Part shown: positions 1 to 8,593 of the stretch, in pieces
Layout: each line of letters starts with the position of its first letter
Position numbering within the stretch: the stretch's first letter is position 1
Assembly (NCBI RefSeq): GCF_014200675.1
Contig: NZ_JACHCI010000015.1
Span: 90,159-154,158, forward strand
Direction: 5' to 3'
Origin: Janthinobacterium saanense
GTDB taxonomy: Bacteria > Pseudomonadota > Gammaproteobacteria > Burkholderiales > Burkholderiaceae_D
Length of the DNA: 64,000 nucleotides
Position numbers and translations under genes: made by a program
The notes under the pieces: generated by a model
What the model was told of the DNA's origin: nothing
The model's input: only the letters and a program-made list of their open reading frames with translations
Database searches by the model: none

Positions 1-112
1 CCAAGGCGGCCAGCGACAGTGTCTTGTAGTCCTGGCGCGTGAGTGGCCGCGCGGTGGTGGTGGCCGGCGTGGCCGTTTTAGGGAAGCCTGTTGCTTTGTC
101 CTGGCTATGCAT
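1..112 (-). CDS. MFS transporter, N-terminal fragment (runs off the window edge)
   Basis: The minus strand reads from an ATG at 112 with no stop to the window edge, giving about 37 residues that begin MHSQDKATG and end RQDYKTLSLAAL. An AAGGA ribosome site sits a few bases upstream. A polar N-terminus ending in this type of sequence is what I associate with the cytoplasmic leader just before the first helix of certain MFS metabolite transporters. No membrane segment is visible yet, so the family is a recollection, not shown. The reading frame itself is well supported by the start and ribosome site. Confidence 0.45.
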   Translation of the reverse strand, partial: MHSQDKATGFPKTATPATTTARPLTRQDYKTLSLAAL

Positions 113-384
113 ATGTCCTTGTCTCGCTTTTTTCTGGGTATAGGGAAGAATCTGCCTTGTTTATAGTCGGTAGCACGGACATGACTATTGCTCCCGGCCA
201 TGGTTGGACCGGGAGCGCTGTACAAGCTCATCAGATAGCCATCAGCATACGCATTATTTACGCAGCGCAATACTAGTGTGAACAGTTTTTTTAATTGCCG
301 TATGTCCCGTTTGTTACAAGAAGTAAGGATTTCAATGAAACATAGTATGCTAAGAAGCAGGCTGAAAATACAGCAGATAGCGTC

Positions 385-2031
385 TTACGGAGACAGTGTG
401 CGAAGCAGCTCGCTCACGTCGGGCACGCCCAGACCCGTCACCATATCGTAGCCCTTGACGGCGTCGAAGGCGCCGTTATTGCCGATCGTGATATCGCGGA
501 AGCATGCTGTTTTTTGCAGTGGGTACATCAAAGGCGGCAAGAAGGTCAGCGCCTGTTTGCCAGCCGCCAGCCGGGCGCCATTGATGCCGGCGCAGAAGGC
601 CGCCCAGACGGGGGCGCTCCAGCTGGTACCGCCAAATTGCATGTCGCGCCCCCCCAGGATCACCAGCGCGCCCGTATTCGGGTCGGCCGCCAGAGCCACG
701 TCAGGCACCAGGCGGTGATGCCGGGCTTTGCCGCCCAGGTCGCTTTGCCACGAGGGCGCGCCGAAATACGCGCTCTTGCCGCCACCACTGTCGGGCCAGC
801 CCGTTTCATCGTTGACCGTGCCGCTGTCGGCCAGCTTGAGCGTGGTGCCGCCCACGCCGATGACATAGGTGTCGGAAGCGGGATATTCGGATTGCAGCGG
901 GCCGTTCGAGGCGTGGCCTGTATTGTCCGGATTCGATCCTGCATCGCCGCTGGAGACAAAAACGTTGACGCCGGCGGCGGCCAGGCGCAGGTATTTCAGG
1001 TTTTGCGTGCGCAATTCGGCTGGCTGCATATAGCTTTCGCCCAGCCCCAGGCTGATCGACAACTGGCGCAGGCCCGGTTGGTCGGCCAGGTCGTTCAGGA
1101 TGCGGTCCAGGCCCCGGTCCAGCGCCGTGAATTGCAGCGAACCGGTGGCATAGACGCGGATCGCCGCTTCCTGGGCGATACCGCCAGCCCATTCCACATC
1201 CAGGGTTTCCTCGCCTTCGGGCGGCGGCAGATCGGTATTGTTGACGTTGATGATGGACACCCGCGAGCTGGGCGCGGTGATGTTGTTGCGCTGCCAGAAG
1301 GCGTTCAGGTCGGCGTCATCCGGTTCGGCATCGATCAGGATGGCGATGGTCTGTCCCTTGCCCGTCAGTGCAGCATCGTCTGCGTTGTAGGCTTGCCGGA
1401 TTTCATGTGGCAGGTAGGGCGGCGCGAAGTCGATATTGCTGGTCTGCGCAGGCACGCCATTGACATTGACCTTGTAGCCTGCATCGGTGCGGTTCATGGC
1501 GGGCATGCGCCGGGAGTGCTTGCGGGCATGACGAAAGGGCTGCAAGCCGCCGATCGCCTGTACCTGTCCACCGATATCCGCAGGCAGGCTGGGGGCATTG
1601 CGTGCGGCAAGATAAGTCACGCCGTTCTTGGTGACATGCACCATGGTGACGCCCAGGCTTTGCTCGATCACGGACGCGCTGGCCTTGGCAAACACGGTGC
1701 TGTTGTCGCTGGCCACGTGATCGATGGTATAGCCTTGCTGCTCCAGCCATTGCGTCAGTTTCTGGCATTGGGCGCGGTCGGTGGCAAAATCCTTCAGCTG
1801 GTCGGCATACGGGATACGCTGTCCTTCGGCCACAGCCTTGACCAGCGCCGCCTGTTTGTCGTCCGACAAGGCAAACGAAAAGCTGAGCAGCATGGGGGCG
1901 TCATCCTTGCCTGGGCCTGCGTGGTTGAGTTTCAAGCCGTTGGGCGCCAGTCCCGGCAGTTCGGGGAGCGGGAGGATGCTATCGTGAAAGACGATGCGTT
2001 GACTGTTGTTTTGATGCGATTGTTGGTTCAT
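385..2031 (-). CDS. S53 family (sedolisin/kumamolisin-like) serine-carboxyl peptidase
   Basis: A protein of 548 residues with the layout of a pro-kumamolisin: an N-terminal activation domain (about residues 45-170) and a subtilisin-fold catalytic domain (about 205-545). The catalytic Glu and Asp fit E274 and D278 in GEETLDVEW, the oxyanion Asp is D363 in SSGDAG, and the nucleophile is S470 in GGTSWSAP. A C-terminal Asp-rich segment (DITIGNNG, GYDMVTGLG) matches the family calcium site. These enzymes are acid-active secreted endopeptidases. I see no classical signal peptide. The ATG at 2031 was chosen over one 34 codons upstream because AAGGAG lies 6 bases before it. Long open frames on the opposite strand are GC-driven shadows. 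Confidence 0.9.
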   Translation of the reverse strand: MNQQSHQNNSQRIVFHDSILPLPELPGLAPNGLKLNHAGPGKDDAPMLLSFSFALSDDKQAALVKAVAEGQRIPYADQLKDFATDRAQCQKLTQWLEQQGYTIDHVASDNSTVFAKASASVIEQSLGVTMVHVTKNGVTYLAARNAPSLPADIGGQVQAIGGLQPFRHARKHSRRMPAMNRTDAGYKVNVNGVPAQTSNIDFAPPYLPHEIRQAYNADDAALTGKGQTIAILIDAEPDDADLNAFWQRNNITAPSSRVSIINVNNTDLPPPEGEETLDVEWAGGIAQEAAIRVYATGSLQFTALDRGLDRILNDLADQPGLRQLSISLGLGESYMQPAELRTQNLKYLRLAAAGVNVFVSSGDAGSNPDNTGHASNGPLQSEYPASDTYVIGVGGTTLKLADSGTVNDETGWPDSGGGKSAYFGAPSWQSDLGGKARHHRLVPDVALAADPNTGALVILGGRDMQFGGTSWSAPVWAAFCAGINGARLAAGKQALTFLPPLMYPLQKTACFRDITIGNNGAFDAVKGYDMVTGLGVPDVSELLRTLSP

Positions 2032-2315
2032 TGCAGACTCCTTGGTGAAGGTGACAGTAAAGTTGAAAACAAGATGCAAGCGCGGCTGGGCGTGACACTC
2101 ATGGTGCATAGCGGTGCATATGACGGGATACATGCATCAGGCCGGCTACCGCGCGGCGCCGGCCATTCCTCTTTTTTGAACCAACCAGCATAGGAGCGCG
2201 CTGCGGGCGCACGATTGAGCCAGCGCAAACAAGTGCTGGGTACGGAAAGCGAGTGGCAGGCGTGGTAAATTCCATCGTGGCCCGCTTGCTTGTGGGCATA
2301 GATCAGGGAGCAACA

Positions 2316-3008
2316 ATGGCAACAGAATGGGAATTGGTAGGACGGCTGGTGTTTTCCGCCTTGCTGGGCAGCGTGATCGGCTATGAGCGCGAACGGCTGG
2401 CCTGGGTGGCGGGCCTGCGCACGCATATGCTGGTGTGCGTGGGATCGACCCTGATCATGATCGTTTCAGCCTATGGTTTCAGCGGCGTGCTGGGTAATGG
2501 CGTGACGCTGGACCCGTCGCGGATGGCGGCGCAGGTGGTGTCGGGCATTGGTTTTCTGGGCGCCGGGGCGATCCTGGCGCGCGGCGAGATCGTGCGCGGC
2601 CTGACGACGGCCGCCAGCGTCTGGTCGGTGGCCGGCATCGGCCTGGCCGTGGGCGGTGGCCTGTACACGCCGGCGGTGGCGGCCACCATCATCATCCTGA
2701 TCATTTTGGCGGGCATCAAGCCACTGGAGCAGCATTTCATGGGCAGCCGGCAAAAGCGCGACCTGCTGATCACCGCCGAGCGCGACGCGCTGTCACTCGA
2801 TAAGCTGCATGAAGCGCTGGGCGCCGGCACCACGCGGGTGCAGCAATTCGTGATCCGTCAAAAAGACAGCGCCCCGCAGCTCGACGATATCGTGATCACC
2901 TTTTCGCGGGTGACGCCGGTGCAATTGCTGGCCTTGCAGAAACGACTGGAGGGCGTGGAAGGTGTGCTGCAGGTGAAAGACCCGGATGCTGCCGAGCACA
3001 GCCATTAG
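2316..3008 (+). CDS. MgtC/SapB family membrane protein
   Basis: A 230-residue protein. The N-terminal 140 residues carry several hydrophobic helices with the family signatures GYERER and GLRTHMLVCVGS, followed by GIGFLGAGAI and GLTTAASVW, typical of MgtC/SapB. The C-terminal 80 residues are soluble and look like the ACT-like tail of longer members. MgtC proteins are linked to survival at low magnesium and to regulation of F1Fo ATPase in pathogens, but environmental homologues are mostly uncharacterised. The start at 2316 has AGGGAG 5-6 bases upstream. The 3' end overlaps the convergent topoisomerase gene by 4 bases. Confidence 0.88.
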   Translation: MATEWELVGRLVFSALLGSVIGYERERLAWVAGLRTHMLVCVGSTLIMIVSAYGFSGVLGNGVTLDPSRMAAQVVSGIGFLGAGAILARGEIVRGLTTAASVWSVAGIGLAVGGGLYTPAVAATIIILIILAGIKPLEQHFMGSRQKRDLLITAERDALSLDKLHEALGAGTTRVQQFVIRQKDSAPQLDDIVITFSRVTPVQLLALQKRLEGVEGVLQVKDPDAAEHSH

Positions 3009-4129
3009 CCAGTGTTTTGTAGCCGCCGTTGCAATAAGGCCAGCACGGCCGCTTCTTCCGGCGACAGCGCATGCAAGTCTTCTTCCAGCTGCTGTTTCGC
3101 CCGCGCGCGCAAGCCTTTCAGCAAGGTACCGTCGAGATAAGCGTCCAGCACGGCCGGGTGCACATAGCATTTGCGGCAGATCGAGGGCGTATTGCCCAGT
3201 TTCTTGGCCACCGATACGATCGCTTGCACGATGTTTTTCTTGGCTTGCGCTTCGGAATCGACTTTCTCGAATTCATCAAGGGCCAGCGCGGCCAGCACGG
3301 TGCCCGACCAGGTACGGAAGTCCTTGGCCGTGTAGTCTTCGCCCGTGATGTCACGCAGATAGTCGTTGACGTCGCCTGAATCGATGGCGTGGCGCTGGCC
3401 GTCTTCATCAAGATACTGGAACAGTTCCTGTCCCGGCAGTTCGTTGCTGCGGGCGATGATGCGCGCCACGCGCCGGTCGCTCAGTTCGATATCGTGATGC
3501 ACGCCGCTCTTGCCGCGAAAGTGAAATTGCACAGTATTGCCTTCCACCTTGACGTGGCGCGTGCGCAAGGTGGTCAGGCCAAAGGACTTGTTGCTGCGCG
3601 CATATTCTTCATTACCGATGCGCATCATCGTCAATTCCAGCAAGTGCACGATGGTGGCCAGCAGTTTTTCGCGGGGCAGGCCCGGCAATTTCATGCCGGC
3701 ATCGACGGCGCGGCGGATGGCGGGCAGGGCATGGCCAAAGCTGAGCATATGTTCATACTTTGCGGCATCGCGCAGCTTGCGCCAGCGCGTGTGATACAGG
3801 TATTGCTTGCGTCCCCGCGCATCGTGGCCGGTCGCCTGCAAATGCCCGTTGGCGCGCGCGCATATCCATACATCGGTCCAGGCCGGCGGTATCGCCAGTG
3901 ACTCGACGCGCGCCAGCATATTGTCATCGCGCACGCGCTCGCCATCGGTGCCGAGATAATGAAACTTGCCCGGCGTACCCTTGCGCTGGATGCCGGGCTG
4001 ATGGTCGTCCACATAGCGCAAGCCGGCGCTGCGGGCGCTGGCCGGCGCCGAGGGCGATGCTGAAGTTGGTGATGCTGGTGATGCTGGTGCTTCCTTTGGC
4101 GCTCTTGCAGGCGCATTTGCTACTACCAT
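3005..4129 (-). CDS. DNA topoisomerase IB (poxvirus/eukaryote-like)
   Basis: A 374-residue type IB topoisomerase, which nicks one DNA strand through a 3'-phosphotyrosine and relaxes supercoils without ATP. The catalytic set is visible: R170 in RIGNEEYAR, K207 in RGKSG, R272 in FRTWSGT and the nucleophile Y322 in CRKCYVHP. Residues 8-35 form an Ala/Pro/Ser-rich tail of low complexity that is not part of the fold. Two adjacent starts are possible (GTG 4132, ATG 4129); the ATG has GGGAG about 6 bases away. Its stop overlaps the stop of the convergent MgtC-like gene. Confidence 0.92.
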   Translation of the reverse strand: MVVANAPARAPKEAPASPASPTSASPSAPASARSAGLRYVDDHQPGIQRKGTPGKFHYLGTDGERVRDDNMLARVESLAIPPAWTDVWICARANGHLQATGHDARGRKQYLYHTRWRKLRDAAKYEHMLSFGHALPAIRRAVDAGMKLPGLPREKLLATIVHLLELTMMRIGNEEYARSNKSFGLTTLRTRHVKVEGNTVQFHFRGKSGVHHDIELSDRRVARIIARSNELPGQELFQYLDEDGQRHAIDSGDVNDYLRDITGEDYTAKDFRTWSGTVLAALALDEFEKVDSEAQAKKNIVQAIVSVAKKLGNTPSICRKCYVHPAVLDAYLDGTLLKGLRARAKQQLEEDLHALSPEEAAVLALLQRRLQNTG

Positions 4130-4175
4130 CACTGTCTCCCTGTTGCATGCTGATCCAGATAGCGGCCAGTCCGGT

Positions 4176-5375
4176 TCACGTCCTGGCTGGAATGTTTCCG
4201 TAAGTCAGTAGCCGTTTCACCACCTCTTTCTGGTAGCTGCGAAACTCGCGGTCAGCGCTGATGTTGGCGAAGGCCAGTACGGCAGTCTTGCTGGCCTGGT
4301 CGAGGCAAACGATAGAGGCGGCGCCAGGGGCGTTGCCGCTGTAGCTAGCCAGGGCCGTGCCATCAAGGTCGCGCAACTGCCACACCAGCGCCTGGCGCAG
4401 CGATGGGTCGGTGGCCAGCATGGCGGCGGACATGGGCATCGCTTGTGGCGCCAAAAAGGTGTGCACGGTGCTTTCCTGCAGATAGCGCTCGCCATCGACC
4501 TTGCCGCCATTGCTGAAAATGGTCAGGAAGCGCGCAAAGTCATGCGCCGAGGTGCGCAACAGCCCGGCGGGCCAGTCCGGATAACCGACGGGCTGCAGCA
4601 ATTGCAGGCCCGGGTCCTTGTCGGCATAAGGCTGAGCAAGCGTGGCGCTGCGCGGCAGGCTGGCCAGGTTCCAGGCCGTATTGTCCATCTCCAGCGGTTC
4701 GAACAGTTTGGAGTGGGTATAAGCGTCCAGGCCATCGGGCTTGATACGGCCCACCAGATAACCGAGCAAGGCGATGCCGACATTGCTGTAGCGCCACTGC
4801 GTGCCGGGCCGGGCGGCGAACGACAGCTCTGCGTCATACCAGGCGCCGCCGCGCGACAGATAGCCGGTCAGGAAGTCGCGCAGCGGCAGGCGGGGATCGC
4901 CGTGCACGGCAAACGCCCCGGTTTTTTCATACACGGTATCGGAAATGCCCGAAGTATGCGTCAGCAGATGGCGGAAGGTAATCGGTATGTCAGGAAACTT
5001 CGGATGCATCAGGGGAAAATCCAGATAGGCCGCGACCTTGTCGTCGAGCTGGAATCCGCCTTGTTCCAGCAGCATCATGATGGCCGTGGCAGTGACGAGC
5101 TTGCTGGCCGACGCGATATGAAAGACCGTGTCCGCATCGACCTTCTTGTCCGCCTGTACATCGGCCCAGCCATAACCGCGCGCAAAGACGGTCTTGTCGC
5201 CGCGCACCACGGCCACGCTCATGCCCGGCGTTTCCGTCTTCGCCAGGCCGTCAAGCATGAAGGCGTCGAATTCTTTTTCCCAAGCGAGATTGGCGCTGCT
5301 TTGGATATTGCTGGCGCAGCCGGCCTGCAGCAGGGCCAGCGAGACGCCCAGTCCCAGCACGCTTCTACGTTTCAT
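4176..5375 (-). CDS. Serine hydrolase lipoprotein, beta-lactamase/penicillin-binding fold (family S12)
   Basis: A 399-residue protein with a lipoprotein signal (MKRRSVLGLG, lipobox LQAGC, Cys20). The class C beta-lactamase/DD-peptidase motifs are present: SASK with nucleophile S89 and K92, YSN within RYSNVGIALLG as the second motif, and a likely third element around SYSGNAPG, where a KTG box would normally stand. It therefore looks like an S12 esterase or peptidase and not a resistance beta-lactamase. It is expected at the inner or outer membrane facing the periplasm. An AGGAAG ribosome site precedes the ATG. Substrate unknown. Confidence 0.85.
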   Translation of the reverse strand: MKRRSVLGLGVSLALLQAGCASNIQSSANLAWEKEFDAFMLDGLAKTETPGMSVAVVRGDKTVFARGYGWADVQADKKVDADTVFHIASASKLVTATAIMMLLEQGGFQLDDKVAAYLDFPLMHPKFPDIPITFRHLLTHTSGISDTVYEKTGAFAVHGDPRLPLRDFLTGYLSRGGAWYDAELSFAARPGTQWRYSNVGIALLGYLVGRIKPDGLDAYTHSKLFEPLEMDNTAWNLASLPRSATLAQPYADKDPGLQLLQPVGYPDWPAGLLRTSAHDFARFLTIFSNGGKVDGERYLQESTVHTFLAPQAMPMSAAMLATDPSLRQALVWQLRDLDGTALASYSGNAPGAASIVCLDQASKTAVLAFANISADREFRSYQKEVVKRLLTYGNIPART

Positions 5376-5505
5376 ATACTTCCTGTTTTCCCGGATAGCG
5401 TTAGCCGCCCTGCACGAGGGCGATAATTGACTATATTAGCAACATTTTACCCAAGTACGGCGCGAATTTGAGCGAACGTTGCAGATGCGTAATGTCAGGC
5501 CGTAT

Positions 5506-6801
5506 TTACTTGCTCCAGTAGCGGTCCAGCAGTGGCTTGACGCTGAGTCCATGCATGATGATCGACAGCATCACCACGACGATGGTGATGTTGCTCAGTT
5601 CACCCGCCAGCGCGGGCGGCAGGCCATGGTGGATGGCGTAGCACAGGTAGTACACGGAGCCGATGCCGCGCACGCCGAACCAGGCGGCCAGGCCGCGCAG
5701 GCGCAGGCTGGTGCCGGACGCCAGCAAACCGAGCATGACGCTGCAGGGGCGCGCCACCAGCAGCAGGAACAAGCCCGTGGCCCAGGAACGCCAGTTCCAG
5801 GCGGCCGCGCTGATGGCGCCGCCCAGCAGCAGCACCAGGGTCAGTTCGGACAGCCGCTCAAGATGTTCCTTGAAGACCAGCGCTTCGCCGCTGACCGTCA
5901 AAGGCGCTTCCGGCTCTGCGGGCTTGGTGGCGGAACTGGCATGCACTTCCTCTGCCTGCAGCAAGCCTTGCCGGTCCTTGGGGGCACCGGCCAGTACCAG
6001 TTCCGTCTGGCGCAAGGCCACGCCGGCAAAGAACACCGCCAGAAAGCCCCAGGCCTGCATCCAGTCCGCCAGGCCATATACCAGCGCGATCAGGCCCAGG
6101 CCCGCCAAGTCGTCCAGCACCTCATGTTTTGGGTCCTTGCCGCGCAATTGCCAGCCCAGCCAGGCCAGCAGCGCGCCGCCGGCAATGCCCAGGCCGATGG
6201 CGGCCGCGCTGGCCCACAGCAAGTCGTGCCAGACCCAGCGGATGCCATTGTTCCCCAGGTCGTGCAAGCCCAGCAGGCCCAGTCCCAGCATCACGAAAGG
6301 AAAACCCGTGCCATCGTTCATGCCCGCTTCGCAGGTGAGGGTAAAGCGCAGATGGTCGCTGTCGCCGGCGCGCCGCACCTGCACATCGGTGGCCAGCACC
6401 GGGTCGGTAGGCGCCAGAATCGCCCCCAGCAGCACGCCCGCGCCCAGCGGCATGCCCAGTACCAAGGTGCAAAAAGCCGCTACCAGCGCCACGGACAGGG
6501 CCATCGACAGCCAGGCCAGGCGCAGCGAAGGCAGCCAGCGTGCCAGGCTGAACGGCACCGGCATTTTCACGCCGGCCGAGAACAGGGAAATGAGGACGGC
6601 CACTTCCGTCAAGGTTTCCAGCAGCGGCGCCTGTTGGATCAGATCGATGGAAAACAGGCCCAGGAACATGGGCCCCAGCAGCAGGCCCACGCACAGATAG
6701 GCCATCGCCGAAGTAAATGGCAGGCGGGCAATGCTGGTGGCGGCCAGGCCACGCGCCAGCATCAGGCAGCCGATCAGGATGAACCAGGCAGTGATGCTCA
6801 T
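5506..6801 (-). CDS. Cation:proton antiporter (CPA1/NhaP-type)
   Basis: A 431-residue polytopic membrane protein with about 12 hydrophobic segments. The ion-binding motifs of monovalent cation/proton antiporters are visible: GAILAPTDPVLATDV in the middle and CEAGMNDGTGFPF (family EGxxND) shortly after. A hydrophilic loop of about 50 residues occurs around residues 265-315, which is long for the family, and there is no large C-terminal regulatory domain. It probably exchanges Na+ or K+ for H+. The upstream ribosome site is weak. It lies 77 bases downstream of the MscS gene on the same strand, so both may share osmotic roles; this is inference. Confidence 0.87.
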   Translation of the reverse strand: MSITAWFILIGCLMLARGLAATSIARLPFTSAMAYLCVGLLLGPMFLGLFSIDLIQQAPLLETLTEVAVLISLFSAGVKMPVPFSLARWLPSLRLAWLSMALSVALVAAFCTLVLGMPLGAGVLLGAILAPTDPVLATDVQVRRAGDSDHLRFTLTCEAGMNDGTGFPFVMLGLGLLGLHDLGNNGIRWVWHDLLWASAAAIGLGIAGGALLAWLGWQLRGKDPKHEVLDDLAGLGLIALVYGLADWMQAWGFLAVFFAGVALRQTELVLAGAPKDRQGLLQAEEVHASSATKPAEPEAPLTVSGEALVFKEHLERLSELTLVLLLGGAISAAAWNWRSWATGLFLLLVARPCSVMLGLLASGTSLRLRGLAAWFGVRGIGSVYYLCYAIHHGLPPALAGELSNITIVVVMLSIIMHGLSVKPLLDRYWSK

Positions 6802-6878
6802 GGACGCCGGCCTTTCTCGGGGAAGTACAGGCGGTTCATTCTAGCGGTGCGCCGCGATCGGCAGCGCGCCACAGGTTT

Positions 6879-8000
6879 TCAAGCCTTGTGCAGCATGGAC
6901 GGCGCGCTATCGTTCTCTGCCTGCATAGCTTGTACGCTGATCGGATCATGCGTGGCGCGCACGCGCGGCAAGCCGTGCGGATAATTGGCCGTAATAAACG
7001 CCAGCATCTGTTCGCGCACCAGGTAGCGCAGGGCAAACACCTCGTCCGAATTCTCTGCGCTGACCAGGAAGCGCACGCGCATCGCCCGTTCATTAGCGTC
7101 GAACGCGACCACCGTGCAGGCGCGCCCATCCCACTGGGGCGCCGCTTCGCAGATGCGCTTGAGTTCGGCGCGCAGCGGCTCGAGCGGGATGCTGAAGTCC
7201 AGCCACAGAAACACGGTGCCGTGCAGCATCGAGGAACTGTGGGTCCAGTTCTCGAACGGATTTTCTATAAACCATTGCAGCGGCACGATCAGGCGGCGCT
7301 CGTCCCACACGCGCACCACCACATAAGTGCCCTTGATTTCCTCGACCTTGCCCCACTCGCCATTGACGATCAGCACGTCATCGATCCGGATCGGTTGAGA
7401 AAACGCAATTTGCAGTCCGGCAATGAAGTTGCCCAGCACCGGACGCGCCGCAATACCGGCCACCAGGCCCGCCACACCGGCCGAAGCCAGCAGGCTGGCG
7501 CCGATCTGGCGCGCACCGGGCAAAGTCAGCAGCACAAAGGAAATCCCCAGCATGACCACCACGGCATGCGCGCTGCGCGTGAGCACGCGGGCCTGCGTGA
7601 TCAGCCGGCGCGCCCGGATATTATCGACCGCGTCGACCGGATTGATTTCAGAAATGGTGATGCTCAGTGACTGTATGCACTGCATGGCCAGCCAGGTCAG
7701 GCCGACGATCAGCGCCACATTGGCCAGGTGCGACATGGCAACCAGGCCTGGCGTATCGTCCGGCGCGCCGGCCAACACCATGCGCAGACCGAAAATGATC
7801 ACGCACAGCTGGCTGGAACGAAACGCCACGCGCGTGACAGTGGTAGTGAATGGGCGGCCATTGGCCAGTCTTGTCAGCAAACTGAGGCCGACCCGGTGCA
7901 CGCCGATGGCGACCACAGTGACTAATAAGGCGGAAACCAGCACGGTCAGCGCAGAGCGCAGCGGGCCGCCCATCAGTGAGTGAAAGGTAGTGAGATCCAT
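6879..8000 (-). CDS. Mechanosensitive ion channel, MscS family
   Basis: A 373-residue protein with five or so N-terminal hydrophobic helices and the pore-lining helix near residues 180-210 (ASLLASAGVAGLVAGIAARP), which has the Ala/Gly packing pattern of MscS TM3. The beta-domain follows (VLIVNGEWGKVEEIKGTYVVVR, quoted in parts: VNGEWGKVEEI and TYVVVRVWD), then an alpha/beta C-terminal region. MscS channels open under membrane tension and release solutes after hypo-osmotic shock. AAGGAG lies 8 bases before the ATG. The antiporter gene follows on the same strand. Confidence 0.9.
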   Translation of the reverse strand: MDLTTFHSLMGGPLRSALTVLVSALLVTVVAIGVHRVGLSLLTRLANGRPFTTTVTRVAFRSSQLCVIIFGLRMVLAGAPDDTPGLVAMSHLANVALIVGLTWLAMQCIQSLSITISEINPVDAVDNIRARRLITQARVLTRSAHAVVVMLGISFVLLTLPGARQIGASLLASAGVAGLVAGIAARPVLGNFIAGLQIAFSQPIRIDDVLIVNGEWGKVEEIKGTYVVVRVWDERRLIVPLQWFIENPFENWTHSSSMLHGTVFLWLDFSIPLEPLRAELKRICEAAPQWDGRACTVVAFDANERAMRVRFLVSAENSDEVFALRYLVREQMLAFITANYPHGLPRVRATHDPISVQAMQAENDSAPSMLHKA

Positions 8001-8136
8001 AGGCGAAAACTCCTTCTTAATGGTGGGATGGATGTCGGTGGGTGATGCTTAACTGGCTATTTTACGGGGAGAGGGCGGGGGAGTAAGGTACGTTACTAAA
8101 CGGATAATGAAGATTGGAGCGTGTTTTTAATTGAAA

Positions 8137-8182
8137 TGCGGGCCTGAGTCGCGGGCCCGGGCAGCCTTTGCTGGGGGCTTGG
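8137..8182 (-). repeat. Truncated copy (E) of the dispersed palindromic repeat
   Basis: This 46-base stretch joins the two outer ends of the element described at 9669 and 10431 and lacks its middle. It reads GCGGGCCTGAGTCGCGGGCC then GGGCAGCCTTTGCTGGGG, which equals the reverse complement of the right end and left end of copy B. It sits about 95 bases beyond the stop of the ExbD-like gene, in the 274-base gap before the MscS gene. Found by eye. Confidence 0.7.
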
Positions 8183-8274
8183 GCTGGGGCGCGCTTTTGC
8201 TCTGCTTGGACTTTTGATGGATGAGCTTGTGTTGGAATGGCAGAACTTTGCCTGGACCTTTATTTGTGCTGTAA

Positions 8275-8529
8275 TTATTTAAAAATATTGCCTTCTGGCG
8301 TAGTAATCGATATATTTTCTTTCGGAACTCCAACTTGTTGCGAGGCATAAATTATATTGCCTATTGCCCTGAAGTATGTATTGCTATCTGCTTCAATATG
8401 CAGAGCTGCGCCAGGATAAGTGTTGAGTAAATTACTTAATTTATTTACTATCTCGTGGCGATTGGTGAAATTTTTTCCATCTATCTGAACATTTACATCA
8501 TCTTTTATAATTGCTTTAATTGTGAACAT
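8275..8529 (-). CDS. Small ExbD/TolR-like periplasmic-domain protein (no membrane anchor)
   Basis: An 84-residue protein, clearly AT-richer than its neighbours. The pattern resembles the soluble domain of ExbD/TolR: a short beta strand with IDGK, a helix (IVNKLSNLL), then ALHIEADSNTYFRAIGNII and a closing helix-strand QQVGVPKENISITT. ExbD and TolR couple proton flow to TonB/TolA, but this protein lacks their N-terminal helix with the catalytic Asp, so it cannot be a complete motor subunit. Ribosome site AAAGGTGG lies 5 bases before the ATG. It follows the Cys-rich gene after a strong terminator. The family call is from pattern memory; it could also be an unrelated small alpha/beta protein. 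Confidence 0.6.
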   Translation of the reverse strand: MFTIKAIIKDDVNVQIDGKNFTNRHEIVNKLSNLLNTYPGAALHIEADSNTYFRAIGNIIYASQQVGVPKENISITTPEGNIFK

Positions 8530-8556
8530 GAAACCACCTTTAAATTTAAAAATAAG

Positions 8557-8586
8557 AAACCCTGCCGAAAAAATGAGGCAGGGTTT
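8557..8586 (-). terminator. Intrinsic terminator after the Cys-rich secreted protein gene
   Basis: A perfect 10-bp inverted repeat, AAACCCTGCC (8557-8566) and GGCAGGGTTT (8577-8586), with a 10-base loop. On the minus strand it is followed by a T-rich run, so it fits a rho-independent terminator just after the TAG at 8594. It separates the Cys-rich gene from the ExbD-like gene. Confidence 0.8.
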
Positions 8587-8593
8587 GCTTAAA

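Noticed and set aside
190..216. Hairpin GCTCCCGG / CCGGGAGC as a terminator or operator
   Set aside because: A perfect 8-bp stem, but it has no T run and lies upstream of the MFS gene start, with no gene ending into it on the plus strand. Role not supported.
514..2193. Very long open frame on the plus strand across the S53 peptidase gene
   Set aside because: It has no ribosome site and no family resemblance. It mirrors a well-supported minus-strand gene with catalytic motifs. Similar shadows (5479-6984, 25582-26826, 61418-63676) arise from high GC at third codon positions.
5241..5375. The S12 serine hydrolase as an antibiotic-resistance beta-lactamase
   Set aside because: It is a lipoprotein with SxxK and YxN, but a KTG box is not seen and the order is typical of environmental esterase/peptidase-like members.
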